Source: JTS-RE37 sp041743975
GTDB taxonomy: Bacteria > Bacteroidota > Bacteroidia > Flavobacteriales > Flavobacteriaceae
Direction of reading: 5' to 3'
Assembly (NCBI GenBank): GCA_041743975.1
Contig: JBGTLT010000172.1
Location: forward strand, 54,074 to 118,073
Length of the DNA: 64,000 nt
The position numbers were made by a program, and so were the translations under genes. Of this stretch, positions 34,613 through 43,890 are shown piece by piece. Below the pieces are notes generated by a model that worked only from the letters and a program-made list of their open reading frames with translations, was not told the origin of the DNA and did no database searches. How positions within the stretch are numbered: position 1 is the first letter of the stretch; each line of letters starts with the position of its first letter.

Positions 34613-35992
34613 ATGCGTATGATAAAACTTATAAGGGTTCTCCAGGTCATCATATTGTTAGCAGGCCTCGGGCTTTCGGCACAGGATGGCTGGATGCCAT
34701 TGTTCAATGGTAAAGACCTTTCCAATTTTGAACAACTCAACGGGGATGCTTCCTATACGATCAGGGAAGGGGAATTGATCGGGACCTCCCGGATGGGAAC
34801 CCCCAATAGCTTTATGGCAACCCGGGAATCCTATGGGGATTTTATTCTGGAGTTCGATGTATTTGTAGAAAACGGACTGAATTCCGGGGTCCAGTTCAGG
34901 AGCTTAAGCCTTCCGGATTATATGGATGGGCGGGTACATGGCTACCAGTGCGAAATAGAAACGAGTTCCAGAAAATGGGCAGGTGGGATTTATGATGAAG
35001 CCCGCAGGGGATGGCTTTATCCCCTGACCAGGAATCCGAAAGGACAGGAGGCTTTTGTCCCCGGCGAATGGAATCATTACCGGATAGAAGCAATTGGGCC
35101 CAACATCCGAACCTGGATCAATAACATTCAATGTGCCAACCTTGTTGATGAAGAGACCCCGGCAGGAATCATTGCCTTTCAGGTGCACAGCATTGAGGAT
35201 ATGAGCCTGGAGGGGAAGGTGGTAAAATGGAAAAATATAAAAATCAGGACCACGGATCTTGAAAAATTCCGGAATAGGGTGGACCCCGAAGTACCGGAAA
35301 TCAGCTACCTTATCAATCAATTGACGGAAAGCGAAAAACGCCAGGGATGGCGGCTTCTATGGGATGGCGCATCCAAAGAGGGGTGGCGCGGTGCCAAACT
35401 GGAAACCTTCCCGGATGCGGGGTGGGAGATCAGCGATGGTATGTTAACGGTACTTTCCTCCGGGGGGGGAGAAGCGGAAAACGGTGGCGATATCGTTACT
35501 ATGGATTCCTTTAGTGATTTTGAACTGAGTGTTGATTTTATAATTACGGAAGGTGCAAACAGCGGGATTAAATACTTTGTGGACCCAACCCTCAATAAGG
35601 GTGAAGGTTCCGCCATAGGGCTGGAATTCCAGATCCTGGATGATGAGATGCACCCGGACGCGAAAGAAGGAAAGAATGGCAACCGTACCATCGGGTCTTT
35701 GTACGATCTGATCCGGGCCGAAAACTATGATAGTTCACGTGGCAAAAATTTTAAGGGAGTGGGGCAATGGAATAATGCCCGTATCCTTGTGAAGGGAGGA
35801 CATGTGGAGCATTGGCTCAATCAGGTCAAAGTAGTTGAATTCGACAGGTTCTCACAGCTTTTTAATGCCCTGGTTGAAAAGAGCAAGTATGAAAAATGGG
35901 AAAAATTTGGTCGCCTGCCGGAAGGAAGGATTTTGTTACAGGACCATGGGGACCGGGTATCCTTCAGGAGTATAAAAATACGGGAATTTTAA
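34613..35992 (+). CDS. Secreted protein with two DUF1080 domains
   Basis: A cleavable signal peptide (about residues 1-24, ending LSAQ) precedes two copies of DUF1080/PF06439: the first from GWMPLFNGKDL (about 26-215) and the second from GWRLLWDGASKEGW (about 240-459). Both contain NSGVQF/NSGIKY strands and the EFQILDD-type substrate face. Family members hydrolyse or eliminate 3-keto-glycosides. The tandem may widen range or allow one domain to bind. It begins the group that also encodes a Gfo/Idh enzyme, DUF6807 and another DUF1080 protein. Confidence 0.88.
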   Translation: MRMIKLIRVLQVIILLAGLGLSAQDGWMPLFNGKDLSNFEQLNGDASYTIREGELIGTSRMGTPNSFMATRESYGDFILEFDVFVENGLNSGVQFRSLSLPDYMDGRVHGYQCEIETSSRKWAGGIYDEARRGWLYPLTRNPKGQEAFVPGEWNHYRIEAIGPNIRTWINNIQCANLVDEETPAGIIAFQVHSIEDMSLEGKVVKWKNIKIRTTDLEKFRNRVDPEVPEISYLINQLTESEKRQGWRLLWDGASKEGWRGAKLETFPDAGWEISDGMLTVLSSGGGEAENGGDIVTMDSFSDFELSVDFIITEGANSGIKYFVDPTLNKGEGSAIGLEFQILDDEMHPDAKEGKNGNRTIGSLYDLIRAENYDSSRGKNFKGVGQWNNARILVKGGHVEHWLNQVKVVEFDRFSQLFNALVEKSKYEKWEKFGRLPEGRILLQDHGDRVSFRSIKIREF

Positions 35993-36012
35993 AATATTGA
36001 AAAATACGGGAC

Positions 36013-37371
36013 ATGGATAACACCAGAAGGGACTTTATACGGAAAACAAGCCTCGCTACAGGGGGCATCGCCCTTGGGGTGCACGCGATGAGCGCAAAAA
36101 GTTATGGCCGGATCATCGGTGCCAATGACCGGGTAAGGGTCGGTATCTCAGGGTTTTCCGACAGGGCAAAAGGGGCTTTGATCCCCGCCTTCAACGGTCA
36201 TAGCAAGACACAGAATTTTGAAATTGTCGGGGTTTCCGATATTTGGAACAGGCGTCGGGATGAGGGGGTTGCCTATATCGGTGAACTTACCGGAAATAAG
36301 ATCAAGCAGTGGCGTAATAATGAAGAGATGTACTCCGGGGACAATATTGATGCCGTGATCATTTCCACCGCCGATTTTCAGCATGCACTGCATGCTGTTG
36401 AGGCATCAAATGCCAAAAAAGACGCTTACGTGGAGAAACCATTTGCGGAAACCATGGAGGATGCGAGGGCTGGCATGAAGGCCGTTAGGGAATCGGGCAT
36501 CGTTTTCCAGATCGGCTCACAAAGACGGAGTGCACCGAACTACCACGCAGCGGCCGACTATATTAATTCCGGCAAATTCGGGGATATTGTTATGGTTGAG
36601 ATGACCTGGAATGTGAATCAGCCCGGGCGGTGGCGTTTGCCGCAACTGGTCTCGGAAATAAAGGAATCCGATACCGATTGGAAACGCTATTTAATGAACC
36701 GGCCCTTTGAGGAATGGGATCCCCGAAAATATCTGGAATACAGGTTGTTCTGGCCCTACTCCTCGGGAATACCCGGACAGTGGATGTCACACCAAATTGA
36801 TACCGTACACTGGTTTACGGGTCTTAACCACCCGAGAAGTGTCGGTGCCAATGGAGGCATCTACCTCTGGAAGGACGGCCGTAAAAACTTTGATACCATG
36901 TCGGCCGTTTTTGATTACGGCCCTGTTGATGACCCGGACTCCGGATTTCAGGTTACATACTCTTCACGTTTCACGAATTCCGCCGGAGGTACCAAGGAAA
37001 TTTACTTTTCCAATGGGGGCGAATTAAACCTTGATACCAATAAGGTCAGTGCCAATGGAGGACTTGAGGAGGGACATGCAGGAGACATGGGCATGAAGGC
37101 GAATCTTCTGGAGCCGTTTGACCTTTCCGAAAATGCTCCCAAGGTGGTAACTTCAGCCGATACCGGCGCTGATGACATGACCTCCCTCCACATGCTTAAC
37201 TGGATGGAATGTGTACGCAGCCGTAAACCTACCAACGGGCCGGTGGAAGCGGGGTACAACCATTCCATTGCCAACATCATGACCACCGCGGCCCTCAGGA
37301 CCGGGCTAAAAGCAACCTTTGATGAAGCTAGTCAGGATGTACTGGCAGGTGGAGAGGTATTCAAGTATTAA
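36013..37371 (+). CDS. Exported Gfo/Idh/MocA family oxidoreductase
   Basis: The start MDNTRRDFIRKTSLATGG is a twin-arginine-like signal. A Rossmann domain follows (VRVGISGFSDRAKG, with VEKPFAETM as the EKP motif near residue 137), then the C-terminal alpha/beta domain. Tat-exported members carry tightly bound NAD and work in the periplasm, as in GH109-like and glycoside 3-dehydrogenases. The neighbouring DUF1080 genes point to oxidation of glycosides at C3. It starts 20 bases after the tandem DUF1080 gene, so the two are almost surely cotranscribed. Confidence 0.87.
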   Translation: MDNTRRDFIRKTSLATGGIALGVHAMSAKSYGRIIGANDRVRVGISGFSDRAKGALIPAFNGHSKTQNFEIVGVSDIWNRRRDEGVAYIGELTGNKIKQWRNNEEMYSGDNIDAVIISTADFQHALHAVEASNAKKDAYVEKPFAETMEDARAGMKAVRESGIVFQIGSQRRSAPNYHAAADYINSGKFGDIVMVEMTWNVNQPGRWRLPQLVSEIKESDTDWKRYLMNRPFEEWDPRKYLEYRLFWPYSSGIPGQWMSHQIDTVHWFTGLNHPRSVGANGGIYLWKDGRKNFDTMSAVFDYGPVDDPDSGFQVTYSSRFTNSAGGTKEIYFSNGGELNLDTNKVSANGGLEEGHAGDMGMKANLLEPFDLSENAPKVVTSADTGADDMTSLHMLNWMECVRSRKPTNGPVEAGYNHSIANIMTTAALRTGLKATFDEASQDVLAGGEVFKY

Positions 37372-37378
37372 TAGCAAT

Positions 37379-38464
37379 ATGAGATGGATTATGATTAATA
37401 AGTCGCTCCTTGGTTGTATGCTGTTCGTTCCTTTCCTCTTTTATTCCCCTGGAAATAAGTTGGCTGAGGGGAGAACCAATCCAGATGAAACAACCCAATC
37501 CCACACTGTAGGTTTTACGTTAGACAGTGTAAATCACAAAGTGGATGTGAGTATTGGTGACGCATTTTTTACAAGTTATCGCTATGACGGAAAGACTCCA
37601 AAACCTGTACTGTACCCCATACTCACCAAAAGCGGTAAAGCGGTTACCAGAGGGTTTCCTTACGAAACCCGGGCAAATGAGCGGGTAGACCATCCTCATC
37701 ACGTGGGCTATTGGTTCAATTACGGCGATGTCAACGGCCTGGATTTTTGGAATAATTCTTATGCGATCCCCGAGTCAGAAAAAATCAGGTATGGAACGAT
37801 CTTCCATGAAAAAATCCTCTCCATGGACGAGGGAAAGGGAGAGCTGGTAATCCAGTCCAGCTGGAGGACCCCAGCGGGGGATTCTTTGCTTGAGGAAACC
37901 ACCCGGTTCCGGTTTATGGAAGAGGGGAATACCCGGTATATAGACCGGGAAACCATCTTAAAGGCCTTACAAAATACCTCCTTCACCGATAATAAGGAAG
38001 GCCTCGCAGGGATCAGGGTGGCCAGGGCCCTGGAATTGCCGTCGGATCAACCGGATATTTTCACCGACTCAGAAGGGAATGCAACAGAGATTGCCGTGCT
38101 GAACAATGAGGGGGTAACCGGGGATTATCTCGGGAGCGAAGGGGGTACGGGAGATGCGGTATGGGGAACCCGCAATGAATGGGTGCGCCTTACGGGGACA
38201 CTGGAAGGGGAGCCTGTGTCCATTGCCCTGATTGACCACCCGCGCAATATTGGCTTCCCTGCATATTGGCATGCCAGGGGATATGGGCTGTTTGCTGCAA
38301 ACCCGCTGGGACAGGCTGTTTTTTCTGAAGGTAAACAAACTCTGAATTTTAAATTGGATGCCTCGGAATCGGTGGTTTTTAAATATAGGATGTTGATCCA
38401 CAATGGGTCAGAGCTACCCAAAGAAGCAATAGAACAGGCATTAATCGATTTTGCAAAAAGTTGA
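37379..38464 (+). CDS. DUF6807 (PmoA-like) secreted protein
   Basis: About 361 residues: an N-terminal hydrophobic segment (LLGCMLFVPFLFY) and a beta-rich domain with YPILTKSGKAVTRGFP, DHPHHVGYWFNYGDVNG and WHARGYGLFAANPLG, which mark the DUF6807 family once called PmoA. Biochemistry is unsettled; family members accompany glycan-active Gfo/Idh and DUF1080 proteins. An open frame extends upstream into the preceding gene, but the ATG eight bases after its stop gives a plausible signal peptide. Conserved DHPHH suggests a metal or sugar site (inference). Confidence 0.8.
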   Translation: MRWIMINKSLLGCMLFVPFLFYSPGNKLAEGRTNPDETTQSHTVGFTLDSVNHKVDVSIGDAFFTSYRYDGKTPKPVLYPILTKSGKAVTRGFPYETRANERVDHPHHVGYWFNYGDVNGLDFWNNSYAIPESEKIRYGTIFHEKILSMDEGKGELVIQSSWRTPAGDSLLEETTRFRFMEEGNTRYIDRETILKALQNTSFTDNKEGLAGIRVARALELPSDQPDIFTDSEGNATEIAVLNNEGVTGDYLGSEGGTGDAVWGTRNEWVRLTGTLEGEPVSIALIDHPRNIGFPAYWHARGYGLFAANPLGQAVFSEGKQTLNFKLDASESVVFKYRMLIHNGSELPKEAIEQALIDFAKS

Positions 38465-38490
38465 GTATCCGTAATCAAAAGTACCATCCC

Positions 38491-39096
38491 ATGAACCACT
38501 GGCGTCTCCTTTTTATTACCTTTCTAACAGTATCCTCCAACTACGGCCAGGTCGGGAATCCAAAAATGGAACCATTGCTGCCCGGCAATCTGGATCAATG
38601 GAAGGTCCCGGAAAAGAATATCTGGTGGTCACTGCAGGACAGTGTACTTATAGCAAGGAACGATTCGGATAAGGTAGGGTCCATTTTATGGACAAAGAAG
38701 GAGTATACCGATTTTGTAATAGAACTGGATTTTAAATTCGGAACCGGTACGGTTGATTCCGGTATATTCATGCGTGGCGACACGGAGCGGGATGTTCAAA
38801 TCCAGATCGGTATATCGGGTTCTTTAAAACGTGATATGACCGGCTCGCCCTATGTCCCCGGATTGGGATATCCTGTGGAGGCGGAAGGGGTTTCCGGCCT
38901 GTTGGAAGTAGATAAATGGAATACTTTAAGGGCGATGGCCCGGGGGGATTCCTACAGGGTTTGGCTAAACGGAACAGAAATACTCCAATATTCCCTGGAT
39001 AGTGCTAATCCTCAAGGGCCCATAGGGCTCCAATTACACCCGGGAAATGAAATGACAATTCACTTTAAAAACATTCGCGTTGCCGATATGAAATAG
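38491..39096 (+). CDS. Secreted single-domain DUF1080 protein
   Basis: A 201-residue product: signal peptide to about residue 21 (SSNYGQ), then one DUF1080 jelly roll with GNLDQWKVPEKNIWW, DFVIELDFKFGTGTVDSGIF and IGLQLHPGNEMTIHFKNIRV. It is shorter than the other family members in the window and lacks their extra loops. Probably acts on 3-keto-glycosides or binds glycans. The ATG is used because the earlier in-frame TTG overlaps the stop codon of DUF6807. It ends the group starting with the tandem DUF1080 gene. Confidence 0.85.
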   Translation: MNHWRLLFITFLTVSSNYGQVGNPKMEPLLPGNLDQWKVPEKNIWWSLQDSVLIARNDSDKVGSILWTKKEYTDFVIELDFKFGTGTVDSGIFMRGDTERDVQIQIGISGSLKRDMTGSPYVPGLGYPVEAEGVSGLLEVDKWNTLRAMARGDSYRVWLNGTEILQYSLDSANPQGPIGLQLHPGNEMTIHFKNIRVADMK

Positions 39097-39197
39097 AGGC
39101 CTACCCCTCCTCTTGCCTGCTTTGAGAAACCTTCAATTTTTTATTGTAGAAATTAAAATCCCTGTGACAAGCGAAGTAAATAAAGAAGTTCCTCACC

Positions 39198-39257
39198 CGA
39201 AACCGCTTTGACGGTTTCGACCTCCCGGGAGGAGAGGTGCCCCGGGGCAAAGCCCCG
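39198..39257. repeat. Cluster of palindromes, possible dispersed intergenic element
   Basis: Within 60 bases there are an 8-base stem (CGAAACCG and CGGTTTCG, six-base loop), a perfect 12-base palindrome (CCTCCCGGGAGG), a second one (TGCCCCGGGGCA) and a further stem (CGGGGC, GCCCCG). The GC content is far above the flanks. The complement stays open over about 60 codons, which could give spurious gene calls. It lies between the DUF1080 and mutarotase genes. It may be a REP-like or MITE-like repeat or a structured RNA. Confidence 0.55.
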
Positions 39258-39297
39258 AGACATTCTTTTGATCAAACAATAGTAAAACTGGCTACCT

Positions 39298-39639
39298 ATG
39301 AAAAAGTATTGTCTGGCACTGGATTTAGAAGATGATCCGGAGCTCATTGAAAAATACGATGCCTACCATAGGGACGTATGGCCTGAAGTCCTCAAAAGCC
39401 TCCTCGATTCCGGTATTTCACATATGGAGATCTACAGGGTTGCCAACCGGTTGTTCATGATCCTGGAAGTGGGACCCTCGTTTTCTTTTGAAAGAAAGGC
39501 TCAAATGGATGCACAAAATCCAAAAGTCATGGAATGGGAAGAACTGATGTGGAATTACCAGAAAGCACTGCCGATCGCCAAACCTGGGGAGAAATGGATG
39601 TTAATGGAGAAAGTATTTGAATTTCCATTGACCGGTTGA
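39298..39639 (+). CDS. L-rhamnose mutarotase family protein, possible L-fucose mutarotase
   Basis: A 113-residue protein of the RhaM (DUF718) fold. Tyr20 and His24 in KYDAYHRDVWPE form the family's active site, and WEELMWNYQKALP is the conserved C-terminal part. It interconverts sugar anomers. In fucose operons of some bacteria a RhaM-family mutarotase accepts L-fucose, so it may serve the fucose locus to the left. Gene order puts it alone between two large glycan groups. It starts soon after the palindromic element. Confidence 0.85.
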   Translation: MKKYCLALDLEDDPELIEKYDAYHRDVWPEVLKSLLDSGISHMEIYRVANRLFMILEVGPSFSFERKAQMDAQNPKVMEWEELMWNYQKALPIAKPGEKWMLMEKVFEFPLTG

Positions 39640-39730
39640 TCATTCATCCAAAGTATTTTAATTCGGGCTTCTAATGTTCAACCCCTTTTGGTTTCCCCTG
39701 TCAGTGCAAAAGGCATAATTGATAATTACA

Positions 39731-42700
39731 CTATTCCATAGGATGCTCCTCCAGCAATTCTCCAGCCCTATAGAAATCTTCCTTACCCTTTATATCCTCC
39801 CTTACTTTTTTCACCGTTTCCGGGGATATGGCCGGGGCTTTATTGCCAAAGGCATTCCGAACATAGGTTAATACAGCTGCAATTTCCGTATCATCCAGTA
39901 TACCCCCAAAGGGGGTCATAGGGACCTGACCGGGATAGGTTTTGCCTTTTACATCGATGGGACCAATCATTCCTTTTAATGTCAATTTGATGAGCCTCTC
40001 TTCATTTCCGGTGACCCATTCCACTCCTTCAAGAGGGGGGAATTGGGAGGCACTCAACCCTTTCCCGTCCGGTTGATGGCATGTCATGCAATAGCCTTCC
40101 CGTTGATAGATCTCTTCGCCTTTAACAAATAAATCACGATCCGTGCCTTCCAGGTCTGTCTGGGTTTTATTGGTGTTTGGGTCTTCCCCGACATTCCGGC
40201 CATTTAAATGGGCCACTGCCGCTTCATAGGGCGCAGACATCCATTCATCAAGGGGCTCCCTGCCTACGGCTTGCAAGATGGGAAGCCCTGTTTCGGGAGG
40301 GAGCCAGGAAGCCGCCACCATCGACTCCAGACGGACACGTGGATTGGTGTCCCCTGCTGCCTCCATGAGCCATTCTGCCTGCTGTGGGACCTGATGGCCA
40401 ACATATCGCAGAACCCTAACAGCAGCGGCACGGGCCCTGAAATTTTTGGAATGCAATACCTCTTTCAATAGATTGGTATCCATCCGGTTGAGTCCCCAGC
40501 TTACCCACAACGCTTCGAGGCGCTGGTGTTCATATCCGGGATCCGCTTCATCCAGATTCGTTACCCAGGTATTTAATTTTTCCAGTACCGTTTCTGCATC
40601 CCGCCCCCTCAATTCCCGCCTGGTCCGGTAGCGCGTGCGGTATTCAGGCAGTTTCAGGTTCTCCAATAGTTCATCGATGCTGGCACCCGCTACTTTCGCA
40701 GGGGTTAGCAATGGGCGGGAAGGGTAGGTCATACGGTAGATACGCCCATGGACGTGATCCCGCAATGGATCCCGGGCATTGTGCTGCATATGGCCAATCA
40801 GTACATTATGCCAGTCTGTAAAATACAGGGATCCGTCTGGCGCAAATTCCATTTCCACCGGGCGGAAATTGGGGTCTGTGGAGGTCATAAGGTCCATCCG
40901 GTGGTGGCTTAGGTATCCCGTTGTATTGGGATCGTCCGTCATTGTATGCTGTTTGGTCCCCAGGAAACCTATGGTATTATTGATGATCAGATCGCCTTGG
41001 ACCTCGTCCGGAAAATGGCGACTTGAAATAAATTCCAGGCCGGAGGTGGGACGAACCCGATGGGCTTCCTCAATCAGGTTTTTGGGTAGGGGGGATGACT
41101 GCCCGTACCGGGGTTTTATGGTCCCCGGAAGCATCCAGGTAACATCCGGACCCGAAGTATGGCAAAAGAAAGGCTGTCCCCATTCATCAAAAGCAATACC
41201 CCAGGGGTTAGGAATTGACAATTGGGCGGTCCGTTCCAAATGGTGACGCTGCGGGCTATAACGGTAGAACCCACCATTGGTCGCGCGGACGGGGCCATAG
41301 GCCGTTTCCACATTGGTATGAAGGAACACCCCTTCCCCCATATAAATTGCCCCGGAGGGGTCTGCTGTAAAGGCACTGATGGCATGGTGTGTGTCATGGT
41401 CATCAAAACCACTCAGGATGATCTCCTTTTCATCGGCCTCATCATCCCCATTGGTGTCCTTTAAAAGTATAAGGTTGGTCCCCTGGGAAACATAAACCCC
41501 TTCCGGGGCAAATTCAAAGCCGATGGTTAGATGCAGGCTGTCTGCGAAAACCGTTTCCTTATCTGCCTTCCCGTCATTATCTGTGTCCTCCAGGATCAGC
41601 AATTTGTCATTGGGCTTGTTGTCACCGGGTTTGTAATGCGGGTAACTGGGCATGACGCCAACCCAGAGACGCCCTTTATTGTCAAATGATAACTGTACCG
41701 GATTGGCCAGGTCGGGAAATTCAACTTCCGAGGCAAAAAGTTCGAGTTTATAACCTTTGGCAACGCTTATTCTGGACAAGGCCTCTTCTCCATAGAGGTA
41801 TTCAGGATTGCCATTGTTCTCTGCCGGGTTGTAATTGGTGGTAACGGGGGGCAGTATCCTGGTATGTGTATCGGCCGCAGCAAGGTCTTTCGTCTTTCCA
41901 TGTATTGCATCCCAGATGGCCGTGTCCCGGATTGCCGTCATTTCGCGGATTTTTTCAATCTCCGCCGGATAATTAGCCGGGCCGAAAGGATCAAATCGCC
42001 TCCCGTAGGCATGTACACCATTGGGGATTTTTATATCATTGTGCCAAAACCAGTTTTTTTCCATGACGGCTTGAAGGACAAGGTCATGATTCTCTATATT
42101 TTTTGGTTCAACCTTGCCAAATATCCGGTTTGCCAGGAGTTTTGCCATTTTCTGGTATCCTTTGTCATTGAGTTGAAATCCATCCGAAGTCATATTTTCA
42201 GACTCTTCGCTATACCATTTTTTGCTGGGTTCAAAGGCATCTACAAATTCGACGCTGTCCTTAGCCGCCACTTCCCGCATAGCTACCGAATACAGGGCCA
42301 GGTTTTCATTTTCCTTTTTTCCATCGGGCAGGTCCCTCTGAACAGACAGGTCTTCAAAGGCTATAGGGGAAACCAGTACCAGTTTGGGTGGCTGTTTTCC
42401 GTTGTATTGTTGTTGCTTAGTATGTTCAATAAAGGCATGCAGTTCCCCTTTATAATTTTCCAGACCGCCAGGCCCCTGGAATGATTCATTGTAACCAAAA
42501 AAGGCAATAATGACATCCGCCTTCAATCTGCTGAGCCACTCATCTTCGGTTTCAAAATGCCCGATGCTGCCGGAATTCTGTGCAAGTTCTGTCTGGAATT
42601 TTTCCGCCCCGGGGAACGCCCATGGCGAATTCCGGGAAGAATGCGGCCTGAAACCGGGGGTATTGCCGCCATCAGACATATTCCGGATAAACAACAGGCT

Positions 42701-42898
42701 ATCGGGATAGCGCAGCTGCATTTCCGTTTCGAAATGCCCGAAATTCATCATCCTCGAACCCAGGTTATTGCCGATCAGCACTATATGCTCCCCTTTGCTG
42801 ACCGGTATATAATCCTGACGCTCCCCGCAGCCGGAAAGAACTGCTAAGAGAGTCAGGATCAGTACTAATTTCCGTATTTTGTATTTTGGGTTCTCCAT
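39731..42898 (-). CDS. Lipoprotein fusion: SGNH-like domain, PVC-type propeller, HEAT-like repeats, cytochrome c
   Basis: Lipobox LSGC leads into a 1055-residue protein. Residues about 35-260 have the SGNH fold but the block I Ser is replaced (IGNNLGSRM instead of GDS); block III survives as GYNES, and the end is DGFQLNDKGY. Thus esterase activity is doubtful. A propeller follows (about 370-740; ISVAKGYKLELFASEVEFPD), then helical repeats and a cytochrome c with CMTCH at 937-941 and PMTPFGG as distal Met region. It ends the minus-strand operon of sugar enzymes and could pass electrons from Gfo/Idh partners. Confidence 0.85.
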   Translation of the reverse strand: MENPKYKIRKLVLILTLLAVLSGCGERQDYIPVSKGEHIVLIGNNLGSRMMNFGHFETEMQLRYPDSLLFIRNMSDGGNTPGFRPHSSRNSPWAFPGAEKFQTELAQNSGSIGHFETEDEWLSRLKADVIIAFFGYNESFQGPGGLENYKGELHAFIEHTKQQQYNGKQPPKLVLVSPIAFEDLSVQRDLPDGKKENENLALYSVAMREVAAKDSVEFVDAFEPSKKWYSEESENMTSDGFQLNDKGYQKMAKLLANRIFGKVEPKNIENHDLVLQAVMEKNWFWHNDIKIPNGVHAYGRRFDPFGPANYPAEIEKIREMTAIRDTAIWDAIHGKTKDLAAADTHTRILPPVTTNYNPAENNGNPEYLYGEEALSRISVAKGYKLELFASEVEFPDLANPVQLSFDNKGRLWVGVMPSYPHYKPGDNKPNDKLLILEDTDNDGKADKETVFADSLHLTIGFEFAPEGVYVSQGTNLILLKDTNGDDEADEKEIILSGFDDHDTHHAISAFTADPSGAIYMGEGVFLHTNVETAYGPVRATNGGFYRYSPQRHHLERTAQLSIPNPWGIAFDEWGQPFFCHTSGPDVTWMLPGTIKPRYGQSSPLPKNLIEEAHRVRPTSGLEFISSRHFPDEVQGDLIINNTIGFLGTKQHTMTDDPNTTGYLSHHRMDLMTSTDPNFRPVEMEFAPDGSLYFTDWHNVLIGHMQHNARDPLRDHVHGRIYRMTYPSRPLLTPAKVAGASIDELLENLKLPEYRTRYRTRRELRGRDAETVLEKLNTWVTNLDEADPGYEHQRLEALWVSWGLNRMDTNLLKEVLHSKNFRARAAAVRVLRYVGHQVPQQAEWLMEAAGDTNPRVRLESMVAASWLPPETGLPILQAVGREPLDEWMSAPYEAAVAHLNGRNVGEDPNTNKTQTDLEGTDRDLFVKGEEIYQREGYCMTCHQPDGKGLSASQFPPLEGVEWVTGNEERLIKLTLKGMIGPIDVKGKTYPGQVPMTPFGGILDDTEIAAVLTYVRNAFGNKAPAISPETVKKVREDIKGKEDFYRAGELLEEHPME

Positions 42899-42909
42899 AA
42901 TTCAATCGG

Positions 42910-43890
42910 TTAGAGGTTGGGGTTGAAGCTGATATGCCTGCCATCTGAAACAGACTGTTCGCATGCCTCGATTATCAATTGACAGGTAATAGCATCCTGC
43001 AGGCTGGAGAGGGGTTCTTTCCCTTCCCGCAAAACGGAATTAATAAAATGGGTAGTGGTGTTCCGGATAGATTCCGGATAGGCCTGGTAGGTCTGTGAAT
43101 GGGCCCCGTTAGGGGCATTCACAACCCAGTCCCGATAACTATAGCGGGTACTTCCCCGGGTGCCGATAACCTTGATCAGGCAGGTCCAGGGATCCCCGGA
43201 ATGATCATCGTTGGCAAAACTGGCGCAGAGGTGGCTAAGTGTGCCGTCCTGCATTTGAATGGTCGCCATGGCCACATTTTCCTGTGGGGCCAGGGAAGCG
43301 TCCGAAGTATATTTCATGCATGAAATTGTTTTGGGCATTCCTGCCAGGTATAGCATGGTATAGCTATGGTGTGTAAGGATCTGCCTGATAACCCCGGGGT
43401 ACCGTGCCCGGATTTCATGTGCGTGGTGGATGTTGTACATCATATAAAACTGGGTGATGTCGCCCAATCCACCGTTTTGGATCATCGATTTTGTTCTCAT
43501 GATCCCGGGTTCGTATATGTAATTATGGACCGGCATGCATTTTACACCGGAAGCCTGGATGGCAGCCTGCATTTTCTTCAATTCCCCTATGTTAGAAGCA
43601 GCTGGTTTTTCAACCAGGATATGCTTTCCCGCTGCGGCTGCCCTCAGGGTAAAATCGCAGTGCGATTCCATATTTGTCAGGATAAAGACTGCATCAACCT
43701 GCGGGTCCTGTAACAATTCATCTGCACTGAAATAGGTTTTACAGCCATACCGGGAAGCTTTTTGGTTCCCCTTTTCCGGGGTACGGTTCCAAAGTCCGGC
43801 CAGTTCTGCTCCTTCCAGTGCATTGATGGCTTCTGCATGCAGGTCAGCCACGTCCCCTGCTCCCAATAATCCTATTCGTATCGTTTTCAT
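42910..43890 (-). CDS. Gfo/Idh/MocA family oxidoreductase, cytosolic
   Basis: No export signal: the 326-residue protein starts directly with the Rossmann motif IGLLGAGDVADLHAEA. LVEKPAAS holds the family EKP Lys, and MPVHNYIYEPG begins the C-terminal domain. It oxidises or reduces a sugar or inositol-like substrate with NAD(P). It overlaps the epimerase gene by four bases (ATGA), strong evidence for translational coupling, and is followed 11 bases later by the cytochrome fusion. Confidence 0.87.
   Translation of the reverse strand: MKTIRIGLLGAGDVADLHAEAINALEGAELAGLWNRTPEKGNQKASRYGCKTYFSADELLQDPQVDAVFILTNMESHCDFTLRAAAAGKHILVEKPAASNIGELKKMQAAIQASGVKCMPVHNYIYEPGIMRTKSMIQNGGLGDITQFYMMYNIHHAHEIRARYPGVIRQILTHHSYTMLYLAGMPKTISCMKYTSDASLAPQENVAMATIQMQDGTLSHLCASFANDDHSGDPWTCLIKVIGTRGSTRYSYRDWVVNAPNGAHSQTYQAYPESIRNTTTHFINSVLREGKEPLSSLQDAITCQLIIEACEQSVSDGRHISFNPNL

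Noticed and set aside
39198..39257. Integron attC site or CRISPR repeat
   Set aside because: No integrase, no second copy in the window, no core-site sequence, and no spacing pattern.
39153..39347. 64-codon frame on the complement of the palindrome cluster
   Set aside because: It overlaps the mutarotase start and its sequence simply reflects the GC-rich palindromes; kept as a repeat instead of a gene.
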